From Agathobaculum desmolans ATCC 43058 (GTDB lineage Bacteria; Bacillota; Clostridia; Oscillospirales; Butyricicoccaceae), in assembly GCF_000701665.1 (NCBI RefSeq), contig NZ_JNJN01000022.1:1-45665 (forward strand): a DNA stretch of 45,665 nt, read 5' to 3'. Positions 25,781 to 34,076 of the stretch are shown here, one piece after another (within the stretch, counting starts at the first letter, position 1; every line of letters starts with the position of its first letter). The notes below the pieces were generated by a model that had not been told where the DNA came from, did not search any database, and was given only the letters and a program-made list of their open reading frames with translations. The translations under genes and the position numbers were made by a program.

Positions 25781-26665
25781 ATGGATGCGGCACGGCGCGA
25801 GAAAAAGGAGCACGGCACACTGGCCTTCCCGTTTCAAATCTATCCGGCACTGGATGGGAGTGAGGCGGATGACAGTGATTTTATTCCATATCACTGGCAT
25901 CCGGAACTGGAGATCATTACGGTGGACAGCGGCCGCGTTTCGCTGACCATTGCCGACCATATTTATGAGGGCGTGCACGGTGATGTATTCTTCGCCGCAG
26001 GGGAGGAGCTGCATGAGATACGAGCCGCCGGACGGGAAAACCAGTTCCGTTCCTTTGTGTTTCCGGTGGATTTTCTGCAGTTTGCACGCGGCGATCTGAC
26101 CGAGATCGAGCTGCTGCGTCCGCTGGCTGAGGGGCGGCTGCGTTTTGCGACCTGCCTGCGGGCAGGCGCGCCCGGGCAGCGGGAGGTGCGCACCCTGCTG
26201 GCGCAGATTGTGCGCGCATGGCAGACCAAGGCGGCAGGCTGCCAGTTGGCGGTTAAGGCGGCGCTGCTCGGAATTGTGGCGGTTTGCGCCCAAAACGGCT
26301 GCCTGACCGGACGGCAGGTTCGTCCGAATGCGGATTACAAGGCGCGTCAGCTCAAAGAGATCGTGGGGTATCTGGGCGAGCATTTTACCGAACCGTTGAC
26401 GCTTACCGAGGTTGCGGCGCGGTTTGGCTTGACCCCGCAGTATTTCAGTGGTTTTTTTCGGGATAATTTCGGGCGCACGTTTACCCAGCATGTTAATTCC
26501 CTGCGGATTGAGCAGGCAGCTCGCCTGCTGCGGGAGACCGATCTGCCGGTTATGGAGGTGGGCTTTAATGTGGGGTTTGATAATTTCAGCTATTTTATCA
26601 AACGCTTCCGCACCGTGTATGGGGTATCCCCGTCCCATTACCGAAAAAACAGTGCTGCACTCTAA
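25781..26665 (+). CDS. AraC-family transcriptional regulator with cupin sensor domain
   Basis: A 294-residue protein. The N-terminal cupin (YHWHPELEIITVDSGRVSL, about 37-55, then GDVFFAAGEELHEI) should bind a small ligand. The C-terminal pair of helix-turn-helix motifs begins near residue 190 (LTLTEVAARFGLTPQYFSGFF, then VGFDNFSYFIKRFR and the closing GVSPSHYR). Such regulators are usually activators of a neighbouring sugar operon. Here the gene is divergent from iolB, so control of iolB-iolD by an inositol-pathway compound is the natural guess. GGAGGG lies six bases before the ATG. Confidence 0.88.
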   Translation: MDAARREKKEHGTLAFPFQIYPALDGSEADDSDFIPYHWHPELEIITVDSGRVSLTIADHIYEGVHGDVFFAAGEELHEIRAAGRENQFRSFVFPVDFLQFARGDLTEIELLRPLAEGRLRFATCLRAGAPGQREVRTLLAQIVRAWQTKAAGCQLAVKAALLGIVAVCAQNGCLTGRQVRPNADYKARQLKEIVGYLGEHFTEPLTLTEVAARFGLTPQYFSGFFRDNFGRTFTQHVNSLRIEQAARLLRETDLPVMEVGFNVGFDNFSYFIKRFRTVYGVSPSHYRKNSAAL

Positions 26666-26680
26666 ACTGTTGTGCTGCAC

Positions 26681-26712
26681 AAAAAAGTCCGGCTCACATA
26701 GGTGAACCGGAC
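26681..26712 (-). terminator. Rho-independent terminator of the DeoR-type gene
   Basis: On the minus strand GTCCGGTTCAC and GTGAGCCGGAC form a stem with one mismatch, followed by TTTTTT. It lies about 100 bp past the DeoR-type gene. AraC-type transcripts converge on it from the other side. Confidence 0.85.
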
Positions 26713-26809
26713 GGAAGATGGTCAAAAATATGTTGTTTTGATGCGGCACAGCAGATCCGGCAGAAATAACCGGAAAACCCTGATAGGAAAACAGTCGTGC
26801 CGGCCGGTA

Positions 26810-27565
26810 TTATTCATACCGAAGCAGAACATTTTCCTGCTGACACAGTTCCACGTACTCCTTAGGGGGTTCGCGGTCGGTGATAAAGGCGGTCAGATCC
26901 TTCAGGTGGCAGAAGGTAACGATGGCTTCCTTACCGATTTTGGAGGAATCCACCATGCCGTAAATACTGTCCGCACGCTGCACAACAGCACGCTTGATCT
27001 CTGCTTCCAGAAATGTGGTGTTTGTCATGCCGGCGGTGAGCGATACACCGGTCGCACCCATGAATGCCTTATTGATACGCATAGCGGACAGGGCTTCGAT
27101 TGTGGAAAGACCGACGAAAGAATCGGTAGTGGGGCTGTAAATGCCGCCCAGCGAAATGACATTCAGGTTATCATACTTGGAGGCCTCGCTCAGAGCGCCG
27201 AGCGAGTGTGTGATGATGGTAAGACGTTTTTTTGCGACCAGAAACCGCAGCAGACACAACGTTGTGGTGCCGGAGTCGATAAAAATAGTATCCCCGTCCT
27301 GCACTTCTTCTGCTGCGAGCCGTCCGATCAGTGACTTGTCGATTGGATTGAGACCCGAGCGGATAGGCGTCGGCACTGCGCCGGATGGCACGGTGGCGGT
27401 TACGCCGCCGTAAACCTTGGTGATGTGGCCGCGTACTTCAAGCTCGTTTAGGTCGCGGCGGATGGTGTTTTTGGATACGCCGAAAACCTCGCAAAGTTCA
27501 TCAATGCTGACGGTCTCGCGTGAAATGACATACTGCTCTATGGAATTGAGTCGGCTGACTTTCAT
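26810..27565 (-). CDS. DeoR-family transcriptional repressor (IolR-like candidate)
   Basis: A 251-residue protein. The N-terminal winged helix (VSIDELCEVFGVSKNTIRRDL, about 19-39, with GHITKVYGGV) is followed by the DeoR sensor domain with DSGTTTL (about 97-103), ITHSL, LGG and GATGVSLTAGMT. These residues bind a phosphorylated sugar in the family. B. subtilis IolR, which answers to DKG-phosphate, belongs to this family, and this gene lies between iolB and iolE. Equating the two is inference. It has its own extended -10 promoter and terminator. Confidence 0.88.
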   Translation of the reverse strand: MKVSRLNSIEQYVISRETVSIDELCEVFGVSKNTIRRDLNELEVRGHITKVYGGVTATVPSGAVPTPIRSGLNPIDKSLIGRLAAEEVQDGDTIFIDSGTTTLCLLRFLVAKKRLTIITHSLGALSEASKYDNLNVISLGGIYSPTTDSFVGLSTIEALSAMRINKAFMGATGVSLTAGMTNTTFLEAEIKRAVVQRADSIYGMVDSSKIGKEAIVTFCHLKDLTAFITDREPPKEYVELCQQENVLLRYE

Positions 27566-27613
27566 CTTTCTATCCCCGATCTTAACCGAAATGTAACCAG
27601 AACAATTATTTCT

Positions 27614-27642
27614 AGTGTATCAAATATTGAACAAATTGTCCA
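27614..27642 (-). promoter_or_regulatory. Promoter of the DeoR-type gene
   Basis: On the minus strand, TGGACA (27642-27637) and TACACT (27619-27614) are 17 bp apart within TTTGATACACT, an extended -10. Confidence 0.6.
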
Positions 27643-28023
27643 CAGTTATCTGAAAAGGGAAAAGGTTTAGTTTTTTGGAGATATGTCGATGAAAAGTTGA
27701 TTATTTCGGCTGATACGGCGGATTTTCACCAAAAATGCGAAGAGAATGTGAAAAATAAAGGGGAATTATTTTCTTTGCGGTTGGATGCGGCAGCCAGGCT
27801 TGCTGAAAAAAGCAGATATTTAGCGGAGATTGAACAGTTCCGGCTGCACAAGCGGCGTGCCGGGACGGGAACTGCTGCGTCTGGGAATGTGACCAAGAAG
27901 AAATAAAAATACAACCAAGACATAACAAACAAATTTCCTGTTTTTCGTCGGGAATTTTTATTGATTTTTCCGGCAGCCCCAAAGGGCGGGTGGAATTTTT
28001 GTAAACAAATGTGTGGATTTTGG

Positions 28024-28052
28024 TTGAAATCTGGGTAGCTTGGTGATACACT
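28024..28052 (+). promoter_or_regulatory. Promoter of the split transketolase operon
   Basis: TTGAAA (28024-28029) and TACACT (28047-28052) are 17 bp apart. The -10 lies in TGATACACT, the same nine bases as at the DeoR-type promoter. The leader carries a hairpin at 28064-28084. Confidence 0.65.
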
Positions 28053-28140
28053 GATATCGATAAGCAGCGGTGCTCTGCCGCTGCGCGCTGGAACCTGTTC
28101 CGCGGAGAGAAAATAATTTTTGATTAGGCAGGTGTATGCA

Positions 28141-28992
28141 ATGCAGAAAGCAGAAAAGATGCAGGAGCTTCGCGTATTTGCTCAGGAAATCCGTTTGGAG
28201 ACCCTCAAGACCATCGGCTCGCTCGGCTTTGGCCATGTGGGCGGCTCGATGTCCATTATCGATGCACTCGCCGTACTGTACGGTGATGTGATGAAGGTCG
28301 ATCCCAAGAATCCCCGTTGGGAGGATCGTGACTGGTGCGTTCTGTCCAAGGGTCATGCCGGCCCGGCGATGTACGCTACCCTCGGCCTGAAGGGATTTTA
28401 CCCGCTGGAGAACGCTTATACGCTCAACCAGCCCCACACCAACTTCCCGTCCCACACCGACCGCACCAAGACCCCCGGTGTTGACCTGACGACCGGCTCG
28501 CTCGGTCAGGGCATGTCCACCGCTACGGGCGCTGCGCTCGGCAACAAGATCGACGGCCGCGACAACCACGTATTCGTGTTTGTGGGCGACGGCGAGGCGG
28601 ACGAGGGCCAGGTATGGGAGGCTGCTCAGTTTGCCGTTCACTATAAGCTGGACAATCTCGTCTGCTTTGTGGATGACAACAAGTACCAGCTCGACGGCTC
28701 CTGCGAGACCGTTATGAAGCACGCCAACGGCATCGGTGCAAAGTTCGCGGCGTTTGGCTGGAACGTGGTAGAGTGCGCCGACGGCAACGACGTAGAGCAG
28801 ATCTACGACGCTGTTCAGGCCGCTTATGCAACCAAGGACGTGCCGACCTGCATTGTGCTGAACACCGTAAAGGGCAAGGGCGCTACCTTTGCCGACGGTA
28901 CGGGCGCGCACTCCTCTCAGCCGTCCAAGGAGCAGTGGGATGAAGCCATTGCTTACGCTGAGAAGCAGCTCGCTGAGATCAAGGCACAGTAA
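28141..28992 (+). CDS. Transketolase, N-terminal (ThDP-binding) subunit
   Basis: A 283-residue protein matching the N-terminal third of transketolase. GHVGGSMS (about 32-39), LSKGHAGPA, and TTGSLGQGMSTATG are substrate and ThDP contacts. The cofactor motif is VGDGEADEGQVWEAAQFA with DNKYQLDG (about 148-185). It works only with the C-terminal subunit encoded next. The start at 28141 has AGGCAGGTG seven bases upstream; an in-frame TTG at 28120 is weaker. Split transketolases serve the pentose phosphate pathway but also dedicated routes such as those for apulose or sulfosugars. Its place among inositol genes leaves the substrate open. Confidence 0.9.
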   Translation: MQKAEKMQELRVFAQEIRLETLKTIGSLGFGHVGGSMSIIDALAVLYGDVMKVDPKNPRWEDRDWCVLSKGHAGPAMYATLGLKGFYPLENAYTLNQPHTNFPSHTDRTKTPGVDLTTGSLGQGMSTATGAALGNKIDGRDNHVFVFVGDGEADEGQVWEAAQFAVHYKLDNLVCFVDDNKYQLDGSCETVMKHANGIGAKFAAFGWNVVECADGNDVEQIYDAVQAAYATKDVPTCIVLNTVKGKGATFADGTGAHSSQPSKEQWDEAIAYAEKQLAEIKAQ

Positions 28993-29006
28993 GGGAGGGT
29001 ACGAAC

Positions 29007-29972
29007 ATGAGCTTTACTTTGATTGGCAAACACGAAAAGGATTCCCGTGCAAACCGTGACGGCTACGTTAACGCGATGCTCGAGATGATGGAGAAGGACT
29101 CCTCGGTCATGCACATTGACTGCGACCTGGAGAACTGCATCAATACCGGTAAGCTGGCCAAGGCATATCCGGAGCGCACCATCAACGCCGGCATTGCGGA
29201 AGCTAACGCGATGGGCGTTGCCGCAGGCCTGTGTGCGACCGGCAAGACCGTGTTTATGCACTCCTTCGGCTGCTTCGCTTCCCGCCGTGCATTCGATCAG
29301 GCGTTCATGTCCGCGGCTTATGCCAAGCTGCCGGTGCATGTTGTCGGTTCCGACCCCGGCGTATGTGCAGCTTACAACGGCGGCACCCATATGCCGTTTG
29401 AGGACTGCGCTCTGTATCTGTCCATTCCGGATGCGGTTGTGCTCGATCCGGTTGACTATGCGCAGATCAACTGCCTGACCAAGAAGCTGGCAGAGTCCGG
29501 TAAGTTCTCTTACATGCGCATGATCCGCAAGACGTTTACCACTGTTTATGCGGACGGCTCCGAGTTCGAGATCGGCAAGGGCGTTACCCTGAAGGAAGGC
29601 AAGGATGTTGCTATCATCGCCTCCGGTATTATGGTAGATGAAGCGCTGAAGGCGCAGGAGCAGCTCGCGGCAGAGGGCATCTCCGCCAAGATCATCGACA
29701 TGTTCACTTGGAAGCCGCTCGATGAGCAGCTTGTGATCGATTCCGCCAAGGAGTGCGGCGCGATCGTAACGGCTGAAAACCATCAGGTTAAGTGCGGTCT
29801 CGGCTCTGCGATTGCCAATGTGGTGATCCAGAACTGCCCGGTTCCGATGGAAATGGTCGGTGTTGAGGATCGCTTCGGTCAGGTTGGCGCAGAAGGCTTC
29901 CTGCGTGAAGAGTATGGCCTGACGGCCGCGCACATTGTAGAGGCAGCCAAAAAGGCGATCGCCCGCAAGTAA
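29007..29972 (+). CDS. Transketolase, C-terminal subunit
   Basis: A 321-residue protein with the pyrimidine-binding and C-terminal domains of transketolase. It shows NAGIAEANAMGVAAGL (about 60-75), the catalytic glutamate region of the pyrimidine domain, then FGCFASRRAFDQ, and the C-terminal ENHQVKCGLGSAIAN. It follows the N-terminal subunit by 14 bp with GGGAGGG upstream. Codon bias is strong, as in iolD and iolE. A perfect terminator follows. The pair should form an alpha2-beta2 enzyme that moves two-carbon ketol units. Confidence 0.9.
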   Translation: MSFTLIGKHEKDSRANRDGYVNAMLEMMEKDSSVMHIDCDLENCINTGKLAKAYPERTINAGIAEANAMGVAAGLCATGKTVFMHSFGCFASRRAFDQAFMSAAYAKLPVHVVGSDPGVCAAYNGGTHMPFEDCALYLSIPDAVVLDPVDYAQINCLTKKLAESGKFSYMRMIRKTFTTVYADGSEFEIGKGVTLKEGKDVAIIASGIMVDEALKAQEQLAAEGISAKIIDMFTWKPLDEQLVIDSAKECGAIVTAENHQVKCGLGSAIANVVIQNCPVPMEMVGVEDRFGQVGAEGFLREEYGLTAAHIVEAAKKAIARK

Positions 29973-29991
29973 GCGCAGCAGTAGAATGAAC

Positions 29992-30020
29992 AAAAAGCGG
30001 CAGCTTCGGCTGCCGCTTTT
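29992..30020. terminator. Rho-independent terminator of the transketolase operon
   Basis: AAAAGCGGCAGC and GCTGCCGCTTTT form a perfect 12-bp stem with a TTCG tetraloop. It is symmetrical enough to work on both strands. Confidence 0.95.
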
Positions 30021-30122
30021 GCTTGCTTTGGCAGACGGCTATGCTGTGATGTGGGTCAAACGGGTGCGGTATATTGGATTTCCGACAGTCCGAAAATAAA
30101 TCAGGATGGGGAAAAAAGCATC

Positions 30123-30151
30123 TTTACGAAAGCGCTTTCCCCTCCTATAAT
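30123..30151 (+). promoter_or_regulatory. Promoter of the MATE gene
   Basis: TTTACG (30123-30128) and TATAAT (30146-30151) are 17 bp apart. The spacer contains a 12-bp palindrome. Confidence 0.7.
30128..30139. promoter_or_regulatory. cre-like palindrome inside the MATE promoter
   Basis: GAAAGCGCTTTC is the core of the CcpA catabolite-responsive element, lacking only the outer T and A. Between -35 and -10 it would repress when CcpA binds. The assignment depends on the presence of CcpA in this organism. Confidence 0.5.
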
Positions 30152-30191
30152 GGTGGAAGGATATCACGATTTATAAAGGGGGAGAACGGCG

Positions 30192-31565
30192 ATGCAGCAG
30201 ACGGAAAGTCCGCTGGGCACCGCTCCGGTGGGTAAGCTGGTGTTACAGCTTGCCATCCCGGCGATGTTGGCGCAGTTTGTGAATATTTTATACAGTGTGG
30301 TGGATCGGGTGTATGTCGGTCACATTGCAGGCGCGGGAGCGGATTCGCTGGCAGGCGTCGGCGTGTGCGCGCCGGTCGTCACCATGATTACGGCGTTTGC
30401 GGTGCTGGTCGGTTTCGGCGGCGGGCCGCTGATGAGCATCCGCATGGGGCGGCGGGATATGGAGGGTGCGCGGCAGATCGTTGCCAACAGCTTTTATCTG
30501 CTGCTGCTCCTGTCGGCGCTGGTAACTGTTCCGGTATTGCTGCTGCGGCAGCCGATCCTGTTTGCATTCGGCGCCAGTGAACAGCTATGGCCGTATGCGG
30601 AGGCGTATTTTACCACGTATGTATCCGGTACGGTATTTGCGCTGCTCAGCGTGGGGCTGAATCAGATTGTGATGAGTCAGGGCTTTTCCGGAACCGCGAT
30701 GCGTTCGGTTATATTGGGGGCGGCGGTCAATATCGTGTTCGATCCGGTATTTATTTTTTGGATGGATATGGGCGTGCGCGGTGCGGCGCTGGCTACCGTT
30801 GTATCACAGGCGTGCTCGACCGCCTATACGCTGCGGTTTTTGTTCGGCAGGCGGGCGCTGGTCGGTATTACGCGGCAGCCGCTGCGTGTGGGATGGCTGC
30901 GGCGCATTGTGCAGGTCGGCCTGTCCCCGGCGCTCATCATTGCGCTGGATAATGTGCTGCTGATTTCGGTAAACGTGATGCTGCGCCGTTACGGCGGTAC
31001 GGACAGCGATATGCTGATCGCCTGCGCGGCGATTTTGCAAAGCTTTATGCTCATCATCACCATGCCGTTGGGCGGCATCACAGCGGGGACACAGTCGATT
31101 TTAGGATATAATTACGGTGCAGGTGATACCAAGCGGGTGGTTCGCGCGGAGAAGTATATCGTGCTGCTGTGTTTTGTGTTTACGGCGGTGATGTTTGCGG
31201 CTGCACAGACCATACCCCGTGTATTTGCCGGCATATTTACTGACGATCCGGCCAATATCGAGATGGCGGCTTGGATGATCCGCATCTATACGCTGGGCGT
31301 GGTCGGTCTGGCGGTGCAGTATCCTTTTGTGGATGGACTGACCGGTATGGGGCTGGTGAAATGGGGGCTGCTGTTCTCCATGTTCCGCAAGCTGATCTTT
31401 TTGGCGGGCGTATTTATCCTGCCGGCAATGTTTTCGGCAACGACACTGCTGTATGCCGAGCCGCTGTCGGATATCCTGTCGGCCAGTGTATCCGGGGTGG
31501 CGTACTTTGTACTGTTCCCCAAGCTGATGCGCCGGAGGGAGCAGGAAGATACACAAAACGCATGA
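30192..31565 (+). CDS. MATE-family efflux transporter
   Basis: A 457-residue membrane protein of about 12 helices in two similar halves. It starts TAPVGKLVLQLAIPAMLAQ-like and contains the MATE hallmarks YSVVDRVYVGHI (about 36-47), LNQIVMSQGF and PLGGITAGTQSILGYNYGA (about 291-310). MATE proteins export cationic drugs or metabolites using Na+ or H+. The substrate is unknown. AAAGGGGGAG precedes the ATG. The gene ends at the -35 box of the malic enzyme promoter. Confidence 0.9.
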   Translation: MQQTESPLGTAPVGKLVLQLAIPAMLAQFVNILYSVVDRVYVGHIAGAGADSLAGVGVCAPVVTMITAFAVLVGFGGGPLMSIRMGRRDMEGARQIVANSFYLLLLLSALVTVPVLLLRQPILFAFGASEQLWPYAEAYFTTYVSGTVFALLSVGLNQIVMSQGFSGTAMRSVILGAAVNIVFDPVFIFWMDMGVRGAALATVVSQACSTAYTLRFLFGRRALVGITRQPLRVGWLRRIVQVGLSPALIIALDNVLLISVNVMLRRYGGTDSDMLIACAAILQSFMLIITMPLGGITAGTQSILGYNYGAGDTKRVVRAEKYIVLLCFVFTAVMFAAAQTIPRVFAGIFTDDPANIEMAAWMIRIYTLGVVGLAVQYPFVDGLTGMGLVKWGLLFSMFRKLIFLAGVFILPAMFSATTLLYAEPLSDILSASVSGVAYFVLFPKLMRRREQEDTQNA

Positions 31566-31590
31566 CAATCCTGCCGGGGCGGTGTATAAT
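31562..31590 (+). promoter_or_regulatory. Promoter of the malic enzyme gene
   Basis: ATGACA (31562-31567) and TATAAT (31585-31590) are 17 bp apart. The -35 box overlaps the stop codon of the MATE gene. Confidence 0.72.
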
Positions 31591-31662
31591 GGAAAAATAA
31601 CCGGCCGTTCGCCGGACAGCGGGACGGTCGACAAACAGTATAAATAACGGAGGAATATGGGT

Positions 31663-32835
31663 ATGGATCTGAAGGGACGCGCGCTCGAAGCGCACAAAGA
31701 ATGGGGCGGCAAGATCGAGGTCGTTGCGCGCTGTGCGGTAAACAGTAAGGAGGATCTTTCGATCGCCTACACGCCCGGTGTTGCCGAGCCGTGCCTCAAA
31801 ATCAAGGAAGATCCTTCCCTGAGCTATACCTATACCCGCCGTCACAATTTAGTGGCGGTTATTACGGACGGCACAGCTGTGCTCGGTTTGGGGGATATCG
31901 GACCGGAGGCCGGTATGCCGGTGATGGAGGGCAAGTGCGCGCTGTTCAAGGCGTTTGCCGATGTGGATGCGTTCCCTCTTTGCGTAAGGAGCAAGGATGT
32001 GGACGAGATCGTGCGCACGATCGAGCTGATCTCCGGCTCGTTTGGCGGCATCAATCTGGAGGATATCGCGGCGCCGCGCTGTTTTGAGATCGAGCGGCGG
32101 CTTAAAGAGGTGTGCGATATCCCGGTCTTTCATGATGATCAGCACGGCACGGCGGTATGCTGCGGTGCTGCGCTGCTCAATGCCTGCCGGCTGACCGGCC
32201 GACGGGTAGAGGAGATCCGCATGGTGGTTAACGGCTGCGGCGCTGCGGCGATTGCGGTGACGAAGTTCTTGATGTTCCTCGGTGTAAAAGATGTGACCAT
32301 GGTTGAGCGCTTCGGCATCGTGTGCGAAGGGGACGAGCGGCTCAATCTGGCACAGCAGGAGATGGCGCGTGTGACCAATCGCAGCCACATGACCGGTACG
32401 CTGGCGGATGCGATCCGCGGTGCGGATGTGTTTTTCGGCATGTCTGCTCCGCAGGTGCTGACAAGCGAAATGGTTTCCACCATGGCCGATCAGCCAATGG
32501 TATTTGCTATGGCCAATCCGGTGCCCGAAATCTGGCCGGAGGATGCCAAAAAGGGCGGCGCGGCGGTTGTTGGCACAGGCCGGTCGGACTATCCCAATCA
32601 GATCAACAATGTGCTGGCATTTCCGGGCATCTTCCGCGGGGCGCTGGATGTGCGTGCAAGCGATATCAATGAGGAGATGAAGCTGGCCGCGGCGCGGGCG
32701 ATCGCGGGCTGTGTGCCGGACGAGGCACTGGCGCCGGAGTATATCATGCCGATGGCGTTTGATGAAAAGGTCATCCGCGCGGTGGCGGATGCGGTGGCGC
32801 AGGCGGCACGGGAAACAGGCGTAGCCCGCATTTGA
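31663..32835 (+). CDS. NAD(P)-dependent malic enzyme
   Basis: A 390-residue short-type malic enzyme that oxidatively decarboxylates malate to pyruvate. It shows SIAYTPGVAEPCLKI (about 31-45), the metal and substrate segment VFHDDQHGTA (about 154-163), the nucleotide-binding VVNGCGAAAIAV and the closing NPVPEIWPEDA. NAD versus NADP preference cannot be read with certainty. Two in-frame ATGs occur; the second, at 31663, lies nine bases after GGAGG and is preferred over 31657, which is only three bases away. It has its own promoter and sits between the MATE gene and iolE. Confidence 0.92.
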   Translation: MDLKGRALEAHKEWGGKIEVVARCAVNSKEDLSIAYTPGVAEPCLKIKEDPSLSYTYTRRHNLVAVITDGTAVLGLGDIGPEAGMPVMEGKCALFKAFADVDAFPLCVRSKDVDEIVRTIELISGSFGGINLEDIAAPRCFEIERRLKEVCDIPVFHDDQHGTAVCCGAALLNACRLTGRRVEEIRMVVNGCGAAAIAVTKFLMFLGVKDVTMVERFGIVCEGDERLNLAQQEMARVTNRSHMTGTLADAIRGADVFFGMSAPQVLTSEMVSTMADQPMVFAMANPVPEIWPEDAKKGGAAVVGTGRSDYPNQINNVLAFPGIFRGALDVRASDINEEMKLAAARAIAGCVPDEALAPEYIMPMAFDEKVIRAVADAVAQAARETGVARI

Positions 32836-32908
32836 ACAGGGGGCGGGCAGCGGCGCGGATAGCGGGGGCGTCAGCGTGTCTGGTGTGCCGCAGGGTAAGT
32901 GCGTGCTC

Positions 32909-32965
32909 GTGCACATGGCGCTGTGCATTTTGTGAAAGAAAGATTTGCACAGGGTGTTTCGTGCA
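32909..32965. promoter_or_regulatory. Cluster of GTGCA/TGCAC words upstream of iolE
   Basis: GTGCAC (32909-32914), GTGCA (32923), TGCAC (32946) and GTGCA (32961) occur within 57 bp directly upstream of the iolE -35 box. The same words recur in the SSS transporter leader. A shared operator is possible but unproven. Confidence 0.35.
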
Positions 32966-32974
32966 AAAATGCGT

Positions 32975-33003
32975 TTGACTTTTGGTGAATTGTTGGGTAC
33001 AAT
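32975..33003 (+). promoter_or_regulatory. Sigma-A promoter of iolE
   Basis: TTGACT (32975-32980) and TACAAT (32998-33003) are 17 bp apart. An imperfect palindrome CCACGC/GTGTGG lies at 33019-33036, over the expected early transcribed region, and could be an operator. Confidence 0.8.
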
Positions 33004-33066
33004 AAAAGCGATAGCTGACCACGCACAAACGTGTGGTATATGAGAGAAGATTATGGAGGGAATAAC

Positions 33067-33999
33067 ATGTTAGATCCGAAGAAAGTAAGACTCGGCATTT
33101 GCCCGATCGGCTGGACCAACGATGATATGTGGGATCTCGGTGACGAGAACACGTTCCAGCAGTGCATTTCGGAGATGAAGCTCGCCGGCTTTGACGGCTG
33201 CGAGGTTGGTCACAAGTATCCGGAGGATAAGGAAGTCCTCAAGCACATGCTGGACGTGCGCAATATGACCATCGCTTCCAAGTGGTTCTCCTCTTTCCTC
33301 GTTGATAAGCCGTATGAAGAGGTAGAGGCCGAGTTCATCAAGGAGCTGGAGTACCTGTCCTTTGTTGGCGCTACCGCGATCAATGTTTCCGAGCAGTCCG
33401 GCTCGATTCAGGGCAAGCTCGACACCGCTGTGCTCGATATGGAGAACAAGCGCGTGCTGACCGATGAGGAGTGGAACCGCTTCTGCGACGGCATGAACAA
33501 GCTGGGCAAGCTGTCCATGGAGAAGTACGGCATCCGCACCTGCTTCCACCACCACATGGGCACGGTGTGCCAGACTGTGGAGGAAACCACCCGCCTGATG
33601 GAGAACACCGATCCCAAGTACGTGTTCCTGTGCTTCGATACCGGCCACTTCACCTTTGCGGGCGAGGATCCGGTCAAGATGCTCGAGAAGTTTGCAGACC
33701 GTGTTGGTCACGTACATCTGAAGAACATGCGTATGCCGCTGGTTGATAAGGCGCGTGCAGAGCACTGGTCCTTCCTCGATGCCGTTCGTGCAGGCGCGTT
33801 CACTGTACCGGGCGATCCGGACGGCTGCGTAGAGTTTGACAAGGTATTCGACCTGCTTGATAAGGCCGGCTACACCGGCTGGATCATGGTCGAGGCTGAG
33901 CAGGATCCGGCAAAGGCCAATCCGTACGAGTATGCCAAGATGGGCCGCGAGTACATCACCGCGCGTACCGGTCTGGGCGGCGAAGTCGTTCTGAAGTAA
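33067..33999 (+). CDS. iolE: Myo-inosose-2 dehydratase
   Basis: A 310-residue TIM-barrel enzyme that removes water from 2-keto-myo-inositol to give trihydroxycyclohexanedione, the substrate of IolD. It begins MLDPKKVRLGICPIGWTNDD, the IolE signature, followed by GFDGCEVGHKYP (about 38-49). Metal-binding residues lie in CFHHHMGTVCQT, CFDTGHFTFAG and VGHVHLKNMR. The ATG at 33067 has GGAGGG six bases upstream; an earlier in-frame ATG at 33031 lacks a site. Codon bias is strong. It is a single transcription unit with its own promoter and terminator, apart from iolB-iolD. Confidence 0.95.
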   Translation: MLDPKKVRLGICPIGWTNDDMWDLGDENTFQQCISEMKLAGFDGCEVGHKYPEDKEVLKHMLDVRNMTIASKWFSSFLVDKPYEEVEAEFIKELEYLSFVGATAINVSEQSGSIQGKLDTAVLDMENKRVLTDEEWNRFCDGMNKLGKLSMEKYGIRTCFHHHMGTVCQTVEETTRLMENTDPKYVFLCFDTGHFTFAGEDPVKMLEKFADRVGHVHLKNMRMPLVDKARAEHWSFLDAVRAGAFTVPGDPDGCVEFDKVFDLLDKAGYTGWIMVEAEQDPAKANPYEYAKMGREYITARTGLGGEVVLK

Positions 34000-34018
34000 T
34001 TATCTGAATTGCAGATCT

Positions 34019-34051
34019 CAATCCCGCTCCGTCAGGGGCGGGATTGTTGTA
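34019..34051 (+). terminator. Rho-independent terminator of iolE
   Basis: CAATCCCGCTCC and GGGGCGGGATTG pair across GTCA and are followed by TTGTATT. Confidence 0.85.
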
Positions 34052-34076
34052 TTCATCGAAAACTGTGTAAAACCCT

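Larger units (their letters stand above)
27566..28140. other. Divergent regulatory region between the DeoR-type and transketolase genes
   Basis: 575 bp without a secure gene. It holds the DeoR-type promoter (27614-27642), the transketolase promoter (28024-28052) and a leader hairpin GCAGCGG/CCGCTGC at 28064-28084. A 69-codon frame from TTG 27697 to 27906 is hydrophilic, has no ribosome binding site and matches nothing I know. The middle, about 27700-28000, is otherwise unexplained. Confidence 0.5.

Noticed and set aside
26652-26680. Direct repeat GTGCTGCAC after the AraC-type gene
   Set aside because: Two nine-base copies 20 bp apart, partly within the end of the coding region; may be chance, and there is no promoter beside them.
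27697-27906. 69-codon frame starting with TTG in the DeoR-transketolase gap
   Set aside because: No ribosome binding site, hydrophilic product with no recognisable pattern, and no coding-like codon bias. Kept only as a remark in the gap entry.
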